A stretch of 64,000 nt of DNA, taken from the NCBI GenBank assembly GCA_045564915.1, contig JBJLGL010000009.1, forward strand, positions 1 through 64,000, read 5' to 3'. How positions within the stretch are numbered: position 1 is the first letter of the stretch; each line of letters opens with the position of its first letter. The notes under the pieces are model-generated. The model saw only the letters and a program-made list of their open reading frames with translations, was not told the origin of the DNA and did not search any database. Origin of the DNA: JAQWRV01 sp045564915 (GTDB taxonomy: Bacteria > Pseudomonadota > Alphaproteobacteria > Rhodospirillales > Rhodospirillaceae). A program made the translations under genes and the position numbers. This document shows positions 1-8,864 of the stretch, one piece after another.

Positions 1-2742
1 CCGTTCGTGCGCTATGTCGATGCTCACCTGAATGCTCACGAACTAAGCTACAAGGAACTGATCTATCAGGCTCTAAGAATATCCAGTCTACTTGATCGCT
101 TCGGAGTATCTCTAGGAGCAAAAGTTGTTCTGGTGCTCTCAAACCCCCTTGATATCTTTTTGCTGGAAGTGGGAGCATTGTTAACAGGTCGAGTGCCGAT
201 TGTGTTCGCGCACCCGTCCCCGAAGTTGACCATGGACGATTTCGCTCGCACTTTGTTGCCTGTTATTGACAACGCTGAGCCAGCCTTGATCGTCGCGGAT
301 ATTGAGCACAGTAAGTTCCTGAGTTCAGCAATAGGGCGGCGTGTCGCCTGTTTTGAACACGTAGATTCATCTGAGGAACTGCCTCGGCTTGTCGAGAATC
401 CGACCCCCCCACTCTTTATTCAATACAGCTCTGGAACAACCGGCACAAAGAAAGGCGTGAACATTTCGCAGGAACAGTTGCTGTGGCAAATCGACACATA
501 TGCGTCCGAGATAAAACTTGATCCAAATGACCACATCATTAGCTGGTTACCATTTTACCACGATATGGGACTGATCACGGCGCTCATGATGCCCCTTCTC
601 ACCGGTGTCAAAGTCACTTTGATGTCCCCATTTCATTGGGTGAAGAATCCCCTGTCTTTGTTAGAAGTAATTTCGCGAGATAAGGGGACCTTATGTTGGT
701 TGCCCAACTTCGCTTATAATTTCTTGGCGCAGACGGCAAAACACAAGACAGACATTGATCTAAAGTTACGGACACTCCGTGGCGTAATAAATTGCTCGGA
801 ACCTGTATCTGACACTAGTCACAAGCTTTTTGTAGATACTTTTAGTCGATACGGGCTCGAGAAGTCTTCCCTTGCCGCATCATACGCGATGGCGGAGACA
901 ACGTTTGCAGTTACATCCGGGGGGTTCGACCATCCGGTAAAGACGACGCTCGTGGACCGCAGCTCATTGAAATACGGTCAACGTGTCCTAAAAGGTGAAG
1001 ACACCCTTACCAGTTCTGGCCGTTTGTTGCCCGGGACACAGGTTCGTATTCTGGGTCCAGATGGGATTGACCTTGAAGACGGCCACATTGGTGAGATTGC
1101 TGTCAGCAGTCCCTCTGTAATGGGAGGGTATTTCAAAAATGCTTCTGCCACAGTGGAATCGCAATCGGATGGCTATTTCAAAACAGGCGACCTTGGATAT
1201 CGCGACGAAAACGACCTCTACATTACCGGTCGAATCAAAGATCTGATCATCACGGCAGGCAGAAATATTTATCCTCAAGACCTAGAATCGGTTGCAAACG
1301 ATATTTCAGGAGTCATTCCGGGCCGTTGTGTAGCTTTCGGAATCACAGACGAATCAAAGGGCACCGAAACGATAGTTATAGTTGCAGAATCAAACGCGAC
1401 GAATGAAGAAGAGCGCAGGAAAATCGCACTTGATGTTTCTTTGGAAATCACGGCGCGGTTCGATGTTGCTTTGGCGGATGTTTTAATTGCCAAACCCCAG
1501 TGGCTTAAAAAATCTACATCAGGAAAAATTGCTCGCGGTCAAAATAGAGACCGTTATTTGAAAGAAAGAGACAACAAAAGCAATTTGGTCCCATCCGGGG
1601 CTGACCCTCAGACTTCCCGTATTCGGCAGTGTATTCATGACGTTACAGGCCGATGGATTAATGACGAATCTGCGCCGTTATTGACATCTGGATTGATCGA
1701 CTCTCTTGCTTTGACAAATTTGATTTTGAGCTTAGAGGAATCCTTTGGCGTTAAACTGCCACCGATAGACGAAACTGAATTTGAAGCCTTCGATACAATT
1801 ACGTCCATAAAAGAATTTGTGACTTCAGGTCAGAAACCAAAAGAAAACTTGGTCCCAAAATTGGTTGTAGATAGACGAACCAAGGCTAATTACGTTTTGG
1901 AGGGGAAAAGAAATTTTGATTCTGCAATATTCGGATCGTCACGGTCATACATGGTTCGGGCCAAACATGCTGCAAAGTATGACCTGCAAGCATTTCAGTT
2001 CACGGTCGGAGGTGTAAGGGCAGAAGAATACTTCTGTATGCTTAATTTCCTCGCAGATACGATTCCCAACCGTCTGAAGCACATCATTGTTGGCATTGAC
2101 CCCACTCAATTTGCGCCTCATTTGCCAATAGACATTCGTTTTTTACAAACACGGCAGTTGGTGCGGTACATGAAACTTAACGAAGCTAAAGATCAACACG
2201 GTCTTGAGCCGTACGAAGAATTAGAGAGCCTCGAGACGGAAGAAGAAAAAGCCAAGTATATTCAGTTAAGGTACCGTGCTTTGGATAACAATGCGATTTT
2301 CAATCGAAACAGCGGAGACATAGATAGGTTGTGGGGCCATCACGTCGATGAGATGCCACTTCTCGAATATTCATACGAAAACAAATCTAAATTGCCCGGT
2401 GTATTTATGCTGGCTCAGAAGAGTGGAGAGTTTCATCCTGGCAGGCTACACTATTTCAAGAAATTCATAAATTTGAGCCAAGATTTAGGATGTAAACTTA
2501 CGATGTTTACCAATCCAGTAAACTCAAAACTCGCACAAGATTTGGAATCCGAAACGCCATATTGGACAGCGCAGAACCGCCTATTAGATATGATCGACAC
2601 GGAGTTCAAAGGAAACATTTCCTTGTTTCCATTTAAGACACCGACCGATTTCAATGGGGATGATCGAGATTATTTTGACGGTAGCCATATGGGTAGGCAT
2701 AACGGTGACAAAATATTGGATTTCATTCTGCAGAAGGTATGA
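1..2742 (+). CDS. Fatty-acyl-AMP ligase / acyl carrier / SGNH-like fusion protein (5' end outside window)
   Basis: The reading frame is open to the window edge and the first visible residues already belong to the adenylation domain, so the true start lies upstream; GTG at 7 is only the first in-frame start codon seen. Counting from that GTG: an adenylation domain of about 525 residues with the P-loop YSSGTTGTKKG near residue 140 and a C-terminal GRIKDLIITAGRNIYPQDLE block typical of fatty-acyl-AMP ligases; then an acyl-carrier domain with GLIDSLAL, whose Ser would carry phosphopantetheine; then about 290 residues with GSSRSYM and a late DGSHMGRHNGDK, which resemble SGNH/DltD-like blocks I and V. 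The expected activity is to adenylate a fatty acid, load it on the built-in carrier and pass it on, perhaps through the last domain. The acceptor is unknown. Domains 1 and 2 are firm; the SGNH call is tentative. Confidence 0.85.
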   Translation, partial: PFVRYVDAHLNAHELSYKELIYQALRISSLLDRFGVSLGAKVVLVLSNPLDIFLLEVGALLTGRVPIVFAHPSPKLTMDDFARTLLPVIDNAEPALIVADIEHSKFLSSAIGRRVACFEHVDSSEELPRLVENPTPPLFIQYSSGTTGTKKGVNISQEQLLWQIDTYASEIKLDPNDHIISWLPFYHDMGLITALMMPLLTGVKVTLMSPFHWVKNPLSLLEVISRDKGTLCWLPNFAYNFLAQTAKHKTDIDLKLRTLRGVINCSEPVSDTSHKLFVDTFSRYGLEKSSLAASYAMAETTFAVTSGGFDHPVKTTLVDRSSLKYGQRVLKGEDTLTSSGRLLPGTQVRILGPDGIDLEDGHIGEIAVSSPSVMGGYFKNASATVESQSDGYFKTGDLGYRDENDLYITGRIKDLIITAGRNIYPQDLESVANDISGVIPGRCVAFGITDESKGTETIVIVAESNATNEEERRKIALDVSLEITARFDVALADVLIAKPQWLKKSTSGKIARGQNRDRYLKERDNKSNLVPSGADPQTSRIRQCIHDVTGRWINDESAPLLTSGLIDSLALTNLILSLEESFGVKLPPIDETEFEAFDTITSIKEFVTSGQKPKENLVPKLVVDRRTKANYVLEGKRNFDSAIFGSSRSYMVRAKHAAKYDLQAFQFTVGGVRAEEYFCMLNFLADTIPNRLKHIIVGIDPTQFAPHLPIDIRFLQTRQLVRYMKLNEAKDQHGLEPYEELESLETEEEKAKYIQLRYRALDNNAIFNRNSGDIDRLWGHHVDEMPLLEYSYENKSKLPGVFMLAQKSGEFHPGRLHYFKKFINLSQDLGCKLTMFTNPVNSKLAQDLESETPYWTAQNRLLDMIDTEFKGNISLFPFKTPTDFNGDDRDYFDGSHMGRHNGDKILDFILQKV

Positions 2743-2839
2743 ATACACATGGCAGGAGGAAATATCTGATCCAGAGATCACTCTACTCCTATACGAAGGC
2801 AGGCTATCGTTTCTAAATAGGAAAGTTCAGAGACCCATC

Positions 2840-2999
2840 AGCAAGCAATAAGGCGGGTGGAAGAGGCTCGTGTCGTCAAAGAAAAGGTAGAAACCGCAAA
2901 CAAGCAGCCCGAAGCCAAGCAGCACCAATGCATCGGGGGCGGGAACGCCCTCACCACCACCGAGCAAAATTTCTTCCTTAGGTAGAGGGAACCGCCTAC
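2840..2999 (-). other. Intergenic stretch with a PEP-CTERM-like coding remnant
   Basis: The 320 bases between the ligase and the methyltransferase hold no complete gene. On the minus strand one frame encodes VPAPDALVLLGFGLLVCGFY followed by FFDDTS and a stop near 2829. This resembles the VPEP-plus-hydrophobic-helix part of a PEP-CTERM sorting signal. The basic tail is missing, and an in-frame stop lies about 20 codons upstream of the motif. It could be the decayed end of a secreted-protein gene, or chance. The plus strand of the same stretch also has an open, lysine-rich frame without a start. Confidence 0.25.
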
Positions 3000-3062
3000 G
3001 ATTGGCTCCGCACTATAAATTATCTGGGAAATGTCGGTAAATATTTGGGCGAGAATCGATAC

Positions 3063-4013
3063 ATGACCATTGAGCCTCATCAATTATCAGCGCAGCGCAT
3101 CACGCTCAATCAATGCAGCTATCTTGCAAACAAGTATCCACAACTTAAGGATCTCAATCTTGATATCCGTTTGGATACAGCGAGTGCGGTCTTTCAGATC
3201 TTCGTTGAACTTTTAAAGCTGATAGATCCTGTTGCGGGTAACCTGACGCGTACCGAAATATTCCGGCAATTAGTCGATTTGCCTCCAGATTCTGGGCTAA
3301 GAAGCGGTCCAGCACGAGCTTTGGCTCGTCTTTATATCGAACGCGGTTTAGCAGGCCATGCGCCCAAAATCCTCAGTCCGGATGATCCACTGCAGATACA
3401 AGTTGAAGGACTTATCAAACAGCACAGCGAGGCCTATGGCATTGACCTGAGAACTTTTACTTTTAAGGATTTTAAGCGCGGATTTAGCTTGATTCATTAC
3501 TTCGGTGCCCATCTTGATATGCTTAAAGGGCGCCAAATCGCACACATCGCACCTGAACAGGAATTTCGCGGATGGATATCCGATATGCAGGATACATTAG
3601 GCTGTTCCTATACGATGATTGACGGTTTTATGCCGGAAATGGATCGATATGAAGATCTATGTGCAATGACTTTGGATGATGATTCATTTGATACCATCAT
3701 TTGCCATCGAGTACTTGAGCATGTCATTGACGGCCCTGCGTCTTATAGTGAATTGTTCAGGGTCCTCAAACCCGGAGGCGTACTCAACGTATCCGTACCT
3801 GAAGCACTTTATCTTGAGAACACATCCGAATGGGTCGTGCCTGATCCAAAATTCCATCATCACATACGCATATACGGGCGAGATTTTCCAAGCCAACTGA
3901 ATGCCGCTGGGTTTCGTGTTGAACGGGCTGACTGGCTCATTGGACGGCCATTTGAGGAGCTTGAAGCCGTGAAGTCTTATCCGATGCTGCTTTACAACGC
4001 GTACAAAGACTAA
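3063..4013 (+). CDS. Class I SAM-dependent methyltransferase
   Basis: The protein has 316 residues. The C-terminal half shows a Methyltransf_11 pattern: acidic DDDSFDTIICHRVLEHV (motif II region) and ELFRVLKPGGVLNVSVPE (post-motif). The usual glycine-rich motif I is weak (GRQIAHIAPEQEF), as in sugar or lipid O-/C-methyltransferases of cell-surface clusters. The N-terminal 130 residues match nothing I recognise. I prefer ATG 3063 over TTG 3045, but neither has a clear Shine-Dalgarno. It lies 320 bases after the acyl-AMP ligase on the same strand, which suggests a surface-glycoconjugate or lipid context. The substrate cannot be told from sequence. Confidence 0.7.
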   Translation: MTIEPHQLSAQRITLNQCSYLANKYPQLKDLNLDIRLDTASAVFQIFVELLKLIDPVAGNLTRTEIFRQLVDLPPDSGLRSGPARALARLYIERGLAGHAPKILSPDDPLQIQVEGLIKQHSEAYGIDLRTFTFKDFKRGFSLIHYFGAHLDMLKGRQIAHIAPEQEFRGWISDMQDTLGCSYTMIDGFMPEMDRYEDLCAMTLDDDSFDTIICHRVLEHVIDGPASYSELFRVLKPGGVLNVSVPEALYLENTSEWVVPDPKFHHHIRIYGRDFPSQLNAAGFRVERADWLIGRPFEELEAVKSYPMLLYNAYKD

Positions 4014-4099
4014 CTGACTTTTTCCGCGAGTTTTTCAAATGTACGAGATAGAGTCTGAGACCGGCTCAAGCCGTTTTTCTCTGACAATGCCCCACCGGT

Positions 4100-4172
4100 T
4101 GTCCGCTTTGGGTCAAAAGGAGACATATGGCCTAACCCGTCAAAAAGTCCGCTTTCGGCTCAAGAGCGGACA
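4100..4172. repeat. Two copies of a short hairpin-forming repeat
   Basis: Positions 4100-4125 and 4147-4172 are related 26-base units. Both begin (T)GTCCGCTTT and are followed by CATATGGCC or CATAGGGCC. The second is a perfect hairpin, GTCCGCT at its left end and AGCGGAC at its right; the first has lost pairing on the right side. The rest of 4014-4335 holds no gene. The unit could be a dispersed intergenic repeat. Confidence 0.5.
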
Positions 4173-4335
4173 TAGGGCCTCATTGAAAGCCGATTAGTTG
4201 CCAACTAATCCCGTAGCGGAATCAAGAGTAAACAGTGAGAATCAGTTCAGCAAGTTTGCAGCGACCACATGTTCGTGATGAGATCATAACCTATTGATAA
4301 TATGTAGTTTATGATAGGTCAGCGTAGTGTAGCGT

Positions 4336-4412
4336 TGGCGTCCCCGGCGAGATTCGAACTCACGACCCCCAGATTAGGAATCTGGTGCTCTATCCTGCTG
4401 AGCTACGGGGAC
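4336..4412 (-). tRNA. tRNA-Arg (anticodon CCU)
   Basis: On the minus strand a full cloverleaf is visible: acceptor GTCCCCG paired with CGGGGAC, D arm GCTC/GAGC, anticodon stem CCAGA/TCTGG around loop TTCCTAA (anticodon CCT, reading AGG), T stem GTGAG/CTCGC with loop TTCGAAT, then discriminator G and an encoded CCA at 4338-4336. The length is 77 bases including CCA. The 3' end faces the ligase/methyltransferase block at lower coordinates, the usual geometry for islands inserted in tRNA genes, but no integrase or repeated tRNA end was found. Confidence 0.95.
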
Positions 4413-4587
4413 TTATGCAATCAGCAACAAAAATGTTGAATGTCCGGCGCAATTTAAAAGACTTTTGCACCCCATCTTCAAGCTTTATTGAATCTCGTTT
4501 TGCTAATCATCCGAATCGATCTCTACTGATAAAGAGAATAGAAAACTTGGCCTAGATAGCAATTAGATACTTATTGACCACATCTAA

Positions 4588-4848
4588 TCAGTTGACATCT
4601 AGCGGTGTAAGATCGTTCTGGATTATTGCACCAAAAGCTTGGTCGCGTGTTTGCGTTGCTCCAAGCTGAACGCCCGCTGCATTGTGAATCGACCATACGG
4701 ACATGTTATCAACTACAGCACGGCGAATATACGCCACATGATCAAGACCTAAGGCCGCTAAATCGGAAGGGAAAGAGGCTGATGCATGCTCTTGATATCC
4801 TCCTGATGTCAGGGGTCCTGATGTCTGTGTATCTCTTGTATTAACCAT
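4588..4848 (-). CDS. DUF1150 family protein
   Basis: A small 86-residue protein with the DUF1150 core LAALGLDHVAYIRRAV followed by WSIHNAAGVQLG and RDQAFGAIIQNDLTPLDVN. The family is found in Alphaproteobacteria, commonly just after an Hsp20 gene, and has no assigned function. Here it follows hsp20 by 24 bases on the same strand, so the two are very probably co-transcribed and it may act with, or be induced together with, the small heat-shock protein. There is no signal peptide or membrane segment. Confidence 0.85.
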   Translation of the reverse strand: MVNTRDTQTSGPLTSGGYQEHASASFPSDLAALGLDHVAYIRRAVVDNMSVWSIHNAAGVQLGATQTRDQAFGAIIQNDLTPLDVN

Positions 4849-4872
4849 TTCTATTCCTCTTCCTTACTCGGT

Positions 4873-5343
4873 CTATTCACTAACAGACGTCGAGTCGACA
4901 TCTATTGTCTTAGGAGATTTCTGATTCGACTGAGCTTTAGAGATTTTAATTTCTGTGACCTTGGGTTCTGGTACGGGGCGTTCAAGTTCAATATTAAGCA
5001 ACCCATTATCAAGACCAGCATTTTTCACTTCTATGCCTTCGGCAAGAACAAAACTACGGCTGAATTGGCGCGAAGCTATGCCACGATGTAGGTAGACCCT
5101 ATGGGATGTATCTTCCGCATTTCTTCCACGAATAACCAATTGATTATCTTCAACAGTTACAGATAGATCCTCTTCAGAAAATCCAGCAACGGCCAGCGTA
5201 ATACGCAAAGCATGCTCTCCAGTCTGCTCGATATTATAGGGGGGATAACCCTCACCGGATGATTTGTTGACACGGTCGAGTACACGCTCGATACGGTCAA
5301 AGCCCAGTAGCAAAGGACTAGAGAACACTGACATGCGAGTCAT
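4873..5343 (-). CDS. hsp20: Small heat-shock protein, Hsp20/IbpA family
   Basis: The protein has 156 residues. The N-terminal FDRIERVLDRV segment and YPPYNIEQTGEHALRITLAVAG, followed by EEDLSVTVEDNQLVIRGR, form the alpha-crystallin domain. The C-terminal part has LDNGLLNIELERPVPEP, the usual beta-strand followed by a proline-containing tail. It is an ATP-independent cytoplasmic holdase that keeps unfolding proteins soluble for DnaK/ClpB. The start ATG at 5343 has a good ribosome site (GAGGAGA, 7 bases upstream). It is followed by the DUF1150 gene. A heat-responsive promoter or ROSE-type leader is expected for the family, but I see no convincing one in the 139 bases upstream. Confidence 0.92.
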   Translation of the reverse strand: MTRMSVFSSPLLLGFDRIERVLDRVNKSSGEGYPPYNIEQTGEHALRITLAVAGFSEEDLSVTVEDNQLVIRGRNAEDTSHRVYLHRGIASRQFSRSFVLAEGIEVKNAGLDNGLLNIELERPVPEPKVTEIKISKAQSNQKSPKTIDVDSTSVSE

Positions 5344-5482
5344 AACGTTGTCTCCTCAGTGAGCGAGAACGGCGTTTAGCCCTAACTCTGAGTTCTCGGA
5401 CAACTCAATTGTAAGGGACTGGCTGCATGCCGCCCGAAATTGGCACGGCACACAAGTTATATTGGTTTTTATGGCCGGAAGA

Positions 5483-7168
5483 TCAAGAGGCACCAAGAAA
5501 AGCGTCTATATCGCGATGCCATTCACTCATCGCAGATGGCAACTCCTTGGCCACGCTGCTTGGATCAGCTGCTTGCGCACGCCCTGTCGTGTAGGCGACT
5601 GGCTCCCAGGGGGGATGGCATAGCATGTTAGGTACTTTAAGTTTTGGCAGTTTATCGCGCATTGGATAAGTCCACATGGCCCTGTAGGCCTCGCGATATC
5701 GGTCACCCGCCTTAAGCATTTCTATAACCCGCAGATGCGTCAGCTCAACGTCAATCGCAGGTTCGTTATACAAAATACCCTCCTTAGTCTGATTGAACCA
5801 TGGCCAGTACAAGCCTTGATCACGCATCACAGCCCAAGCCGTTAACAAGTGGCGCCCATCCCAGCGGGGCGCAATTGAAGGCGTGTAGTACTGAAGAAGC
5901 TGCGCCTGCTCTTCGCCCTCGTAGAGGGATACACCGGCTTGAATAATATGTTTGACCAGTTTTGGCTTATTAAAGCTGATTTCCATAGCCACTGGACCGC
6001 CGGAATAACGGCCAAGAACATCTACATCATCCACACCCAGTGCCTTGAGCGCAGAAATGAGACAAATTGCGTATGCTTCCGAATTAATAGCATCTAGGAC
6101 AGGCTCGGATTCTCCGTTGCCTGGGTTATCAAATGCGATAACAGGGCGCCGCCCAAGATACGGCATAAGAATTTGCTCAACCAACCGGCTTGACCCTGCA
6201 GGGTCATGAATAGCCATCAGCGGGCGGCCATGGCCTTGCATACATATACGCGCTCTCAGCGTCCCGCCTGGCACATCAACCATTATGTTCTGCATAGTTG
6301 GCTCGCTATTCGTCTGTGGTGGTTGTGATGGTGGTTGGCTGAGCACCCCATCAGAAAACACCGCTGCTGCATCACGTAGCGAGCCATATCGATTCGAGGC
6401 GTTACAGGACACAATATCAAAGTTTTCGGGCAGGCCGAGTGCGATTAAGGAGTCTGTTTGGCTTAAGACTTCACTACTTTGGTTCCGGGCCAGGAGCGTG
6501 GGAACTTTTACTTGAATAGTATGCGTATGGTTCTCAGAAACCATCGCCTGCCAATATGCTTCTTTATAGTTAGAGCCTGCCCTTAACATATCGTCTACGT
6601 GTAGCTGGATGCCTTCTGCTTGTTCAATGTCTGCCCGAATTCGCTGATCGTGGCGGTCAGCCATCCATGGAAAGAAGACCTTCAGGTGCCTGCAGGCATC
6701 CCATGCTGCGAGTAAATGTGATCCGTCGCGCTTAGGCTTAAGATCTACAAAATACCCACGTGAGAAATCTTCTAACTCTTTTTTGCTAAAATGACCGGCT
6801 TCATCAAGAATAAGAAGCCGCGTTTTTCGCGGGTAACGCCGCGCAAACTTAATACCAATTTGCGCACCCGTTGCAGCACCATAGATAACTGCTGATTTAA
6901 GGCCAAAGATCTCAAGAACTTGGGATACTACATCTGCATAGCCTCTCAGCTCTATCTTGTCGGGTACGCTATCATCTGAAAGACCAAAGCCTGGTGTGTC
7001 TATCGCAATACAGGTGAAGCGCTCAGAAAAAGCCTTCATTGCAGGGATTAGTGTAGTGGAAGAGTTTGGTGACGAGTGCATCATTATCATTACCGGCCCA
7101 TCGCCAGCAGTTCGATAGTGGACCTGATGTCCACTGCGAAGTGTTAGAAACCGACGTTCAATATTCAC
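5483..7168 (-). CDS. Tandem alpha/beta-hydrolase-fold protein lacking nucleophile serines (copy B)
   Basis: The 561-residue protein has two full alpha/beta-hydrolase domains (about 1-270 and 293-561) joined by a Pro-rich linker (SQPPSQPPQTNSEP). Strand and turn landmarks are present (DTPGFGLSD; DNPGNGESE), but the nucleophile elbow reads GAATG (Ala99) in domain 1 and GRYSG (Tyr388 in the Ser position) in domain 2, and no GH catalytic-His motif is seen at either domain end. Both domains keep a lid motif DGxHLxxxW followed by PW. I chose GTG 7168, one base after the upstream stop, because it makes the N-terminus match copy A; an in-frame codon at 7234 would overlap copy A by 65 bases. Activity is doubtful; a binding or non-hydrolytic role is possible. 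Confidence 0.75.
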   Translation of the reverse strand: MNIERRFLTLRSGHQVHYRTAGDGPVMIMMHSSPNSSTTLIPAMKAFSERFTCIAIDTPGFGLSDDSVPDKIELRGYADVVSQVLEIFGLKSAVIYGAATGAQIGIKFARRYPRKTRLLILDEAGHFSKKELEDFSRGYFVDLKPKRDGSHLLAAWDACRHLKVFFPWMADRHDQRIRADIEQAEGIQLHVDDMLRAGSNYKEAYWQAMVSENHTHTIQVKVPTLLARNQSSEVLSQTDSLIALGLPENFDIVSCNASNRYGSLRDAAAVFSDGVLSQPPSQPPQTNSEPTMQNIMVDVPGGTLRARICMQGHGRPLMAIHDPAGSSRLVEQILMPYLGRRPVIAFDNPGNGESEPVLDAINSEAYAICLISALKALGVDDVDVLGRYSGGPVAMEISFNKPKLVKHIIQAGVSLYEGEEQAQLLQYYTPSIAPRWDGRHLLTAWAVMRDQGLYWPWFNQTKEGILYNEPAIDVELTHLRVIEMLKAGDRYREAYRAMWTYPMRDKLPKLKVPNMLCHPPWEPVAYTTGRAQAADPSSVAKELPSAMSEWHRDIDAFLGAS

Positions 7169-7169
7169 A

Positions 7170-8864
7170 TCAAATTTCAAAAAAAGGATTGAAGAGTGCC
7201 GGTAAGTCCGCTTCAAAAGCTGGTAAATCAGCAACCTGGCAGTTTGGCGCTACTGCCTGAGCTTTGGCTAAACGGCCGTAGGATGCAGCACAAGGGTAAT
7301 CGACTAGAAGGCATGGTACGTCTAATACTGCTAATTTTGCGGCCATAGGATATTTGAACGATTCTGCATAGGCGTTCTGATAGTCATCGCCGATTTTTAG
7401 TAAGTCTTGTACTCTTGAGTCCAAGAAAGTTGGGTCGAGGTTAGCATCACTATTAAGTACACCGCTTTTCGTTCGATTATACCAAGGCCAGAAAAGTTCC
7501 ATGTCGCGAACTATAGCCCAGGCAGTGATGAGATGTCCGCCATCCCAACGGGGTGCAATAGAAGGTGTATAGTTGGTAATTAAATCCTCACGCTCATCAT
7601 TAGTGAAAAACTGCACTCCCGCCTGAATGATATGCTTGACGCATCCCGGCCGGGCAAAACACATTTCCATTGCCACCTGGCCACCAGAGTAGAAACCTAC
7701 AACATCAACCTCTTTAATGCCCAGTGTATCGAGGGCGTCCCAAGCAAATTTGGCATAGGCTTCGATAGTAATTTCATCACGAGCCAGAAGTTTATCTGAT
7801 TCACCACTACTAGGGTTATCCAGAGCTATGATAGGTCTTTGACCTACATACGGCGCTAAGAATCCAGTCAAACTTCTAGACGACCCGGCTGAGTCATGTA
7901 TCCCCAAGATGGGACGCCCATTGCCAACAAAACATACCTGGGCCATCAGTTGTCCACCATCAACATCAATGAACATTTTCTGTATCTGTGTTTTGGAACG
8001 ATCAACTTGTTCAGGGTGAGATGGGATATCACTCCCGGCCGTGAGATAGTTATCCAAGAGATACTGTTCGCTGACCCCTAAGCGCTCATCTAAAGAAGGG
8101 CCAGCATGTAGCACCGTAAAATTATCAGGCAGGCCTTTTGCAATCAGGTCGTCAACCTCGGTTAAATCAGGCTTGGCTTGCCACCGGGTTAATGTTGCTG
8201 GCACAGTGACGCGGCTAATTAGCTGGTGTTTAGCAGTGTAGAACGCTGGCTTGTAAGCTAGAGAATAATCTTTCCCCGAGCGCAAATAGTCGAGTAGCTT
8301 GTCCTGAATTTGCTCTGGAGGTGGCATATCCACATTCAACCGGTTAGCTTTGCTGGTGAACTGCCACGGCGCGAACAAATGCAGCGACCGTACCATATCC
8401 CAATGCGTTAAGAGGTGACCCCCATCTCGACGCGGATTGACGTGAGGAAAATAACCGTCAACCAAAGTATCTACAACTTCATCGGGCACATCGCCAGCTG
8501 TATCAAGCATTGCAATAGCCACGCGGTCAGGATGTGCTGCTGCAAATAGGTGGACGATCTCAGCACCAGTAGCATTGCCGTAAAACGCGGCCTTCTCTAT
8601 ACCCAGCGCATTAAGTAAATCGACTAATGGGGTTAAATAATCTTCAAGAGCAGGCCCCTGATATCCACCAACGAGCGGGTCGGATAGTCCATATCCTGGT
8701 GTATCAACTGCAATAGCCGTAAAGTTCATTGATAATCTATCTAGCATGGGAACTGAGAAGACACCCGATTGTGGAGAGGGGTGCAAAAGAATGACTGGCG
8801 GCCCCTTGCCTGAGCGCCGGACGTGCAGTTGAGAGTCTCCGATAGAAACAAATAGACGCTTCAT
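7170..8864 (-). CDS. Tandem alpha/beta-hydrolase-fold protein lacking nucleophile serines (copy A)
   Basis: The 564-residue protein is a paralogue of the next gene and has the same two-domain plan (about 1-265 and 295-564). The elbows are G96-N-A-T-G100 (Ala98 for Ser) and G390-F-Y-S-G394 (Tyr392 for Ser). Fold markers DTPGYGLSD and DNPSSGESD are intact, as are the lid motifs PRRDGGHLLTHW (144-155) and PRWDGGHLITAW (438-449). Neither domain has the usual His motif near its end. No signal peptide is present, so it is probably cytoplasmic. Its stop overlaps the junction with copy B with a one-base gap, which implies translational coupling. The family is alpha/beta hydrolase by fold; enzymatic function is not supported by the residues seen. 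Confidence 0.78.
   Translation of the reverse strand: MKRLFVSIGDSQLHVRRSGKGPPVILLHPSPQSGVFSVPMLDRLSMNFTAIAVDTPGYGLSDPLVGGYQGPALEDYLTPLVDLLNALGIEKAAFYGNATGAEIVHLFAAAHPDRVAIAMLDTAGDVPDEVVDTLVDGYFPHVNPRRDGGHLLTHWDMVRSLHLFAPWQFTSKANRLNVDMPPPEQIQDKLLDYLRSGKDYSLAYKPAFYTAKHQLISRVTVPATLTRWQAKPDLTEVDDLIAKGLPDNFTVLHAGPSLDERLGVSEQYLLDNYLTAGSDIPSHPEQVDRSKTQIQKMFIDVDGGQLMAQVCFVGNGRPILGIHDSAGSSRSLTGFLAPYVGQRPIIALDNPSSGESDKLLARDEITIEAYAKFAWDALDTLGIKEVDVVGFYSGGQVAMEMCFARPGCVKHIIQAGVQFFTNDEREDLITNYTPSIAPRWDGGHLITAWAIVRDMELFWPWYNRTKSGVLNSDANLDPTFLDSRVQDLLKIGDDYQNAYAESFKYPMAAKLAVLDVPCLLVDYPCAASYGRLAKAQAVAPNCQVADLPAFEADLPALFNPFFEI

Noticed and set aside
4260..4330. Terminator after tRNA-Arg
   Set aside because: ACCTAT/ATAGGT repeats exist, but the loop is long and AT-rich and no proper T-run follows in the tRNA direction.
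5344..5482. Heat-shock sigma-32 promoter or ROSE thermometer upstream of hsp20
   Set aside because: Expected from the family, but no matching hexamers or a stem sequestering GAGGAGA could be found by reading; only a short GAGTT/AACTC inverted repeat is present.
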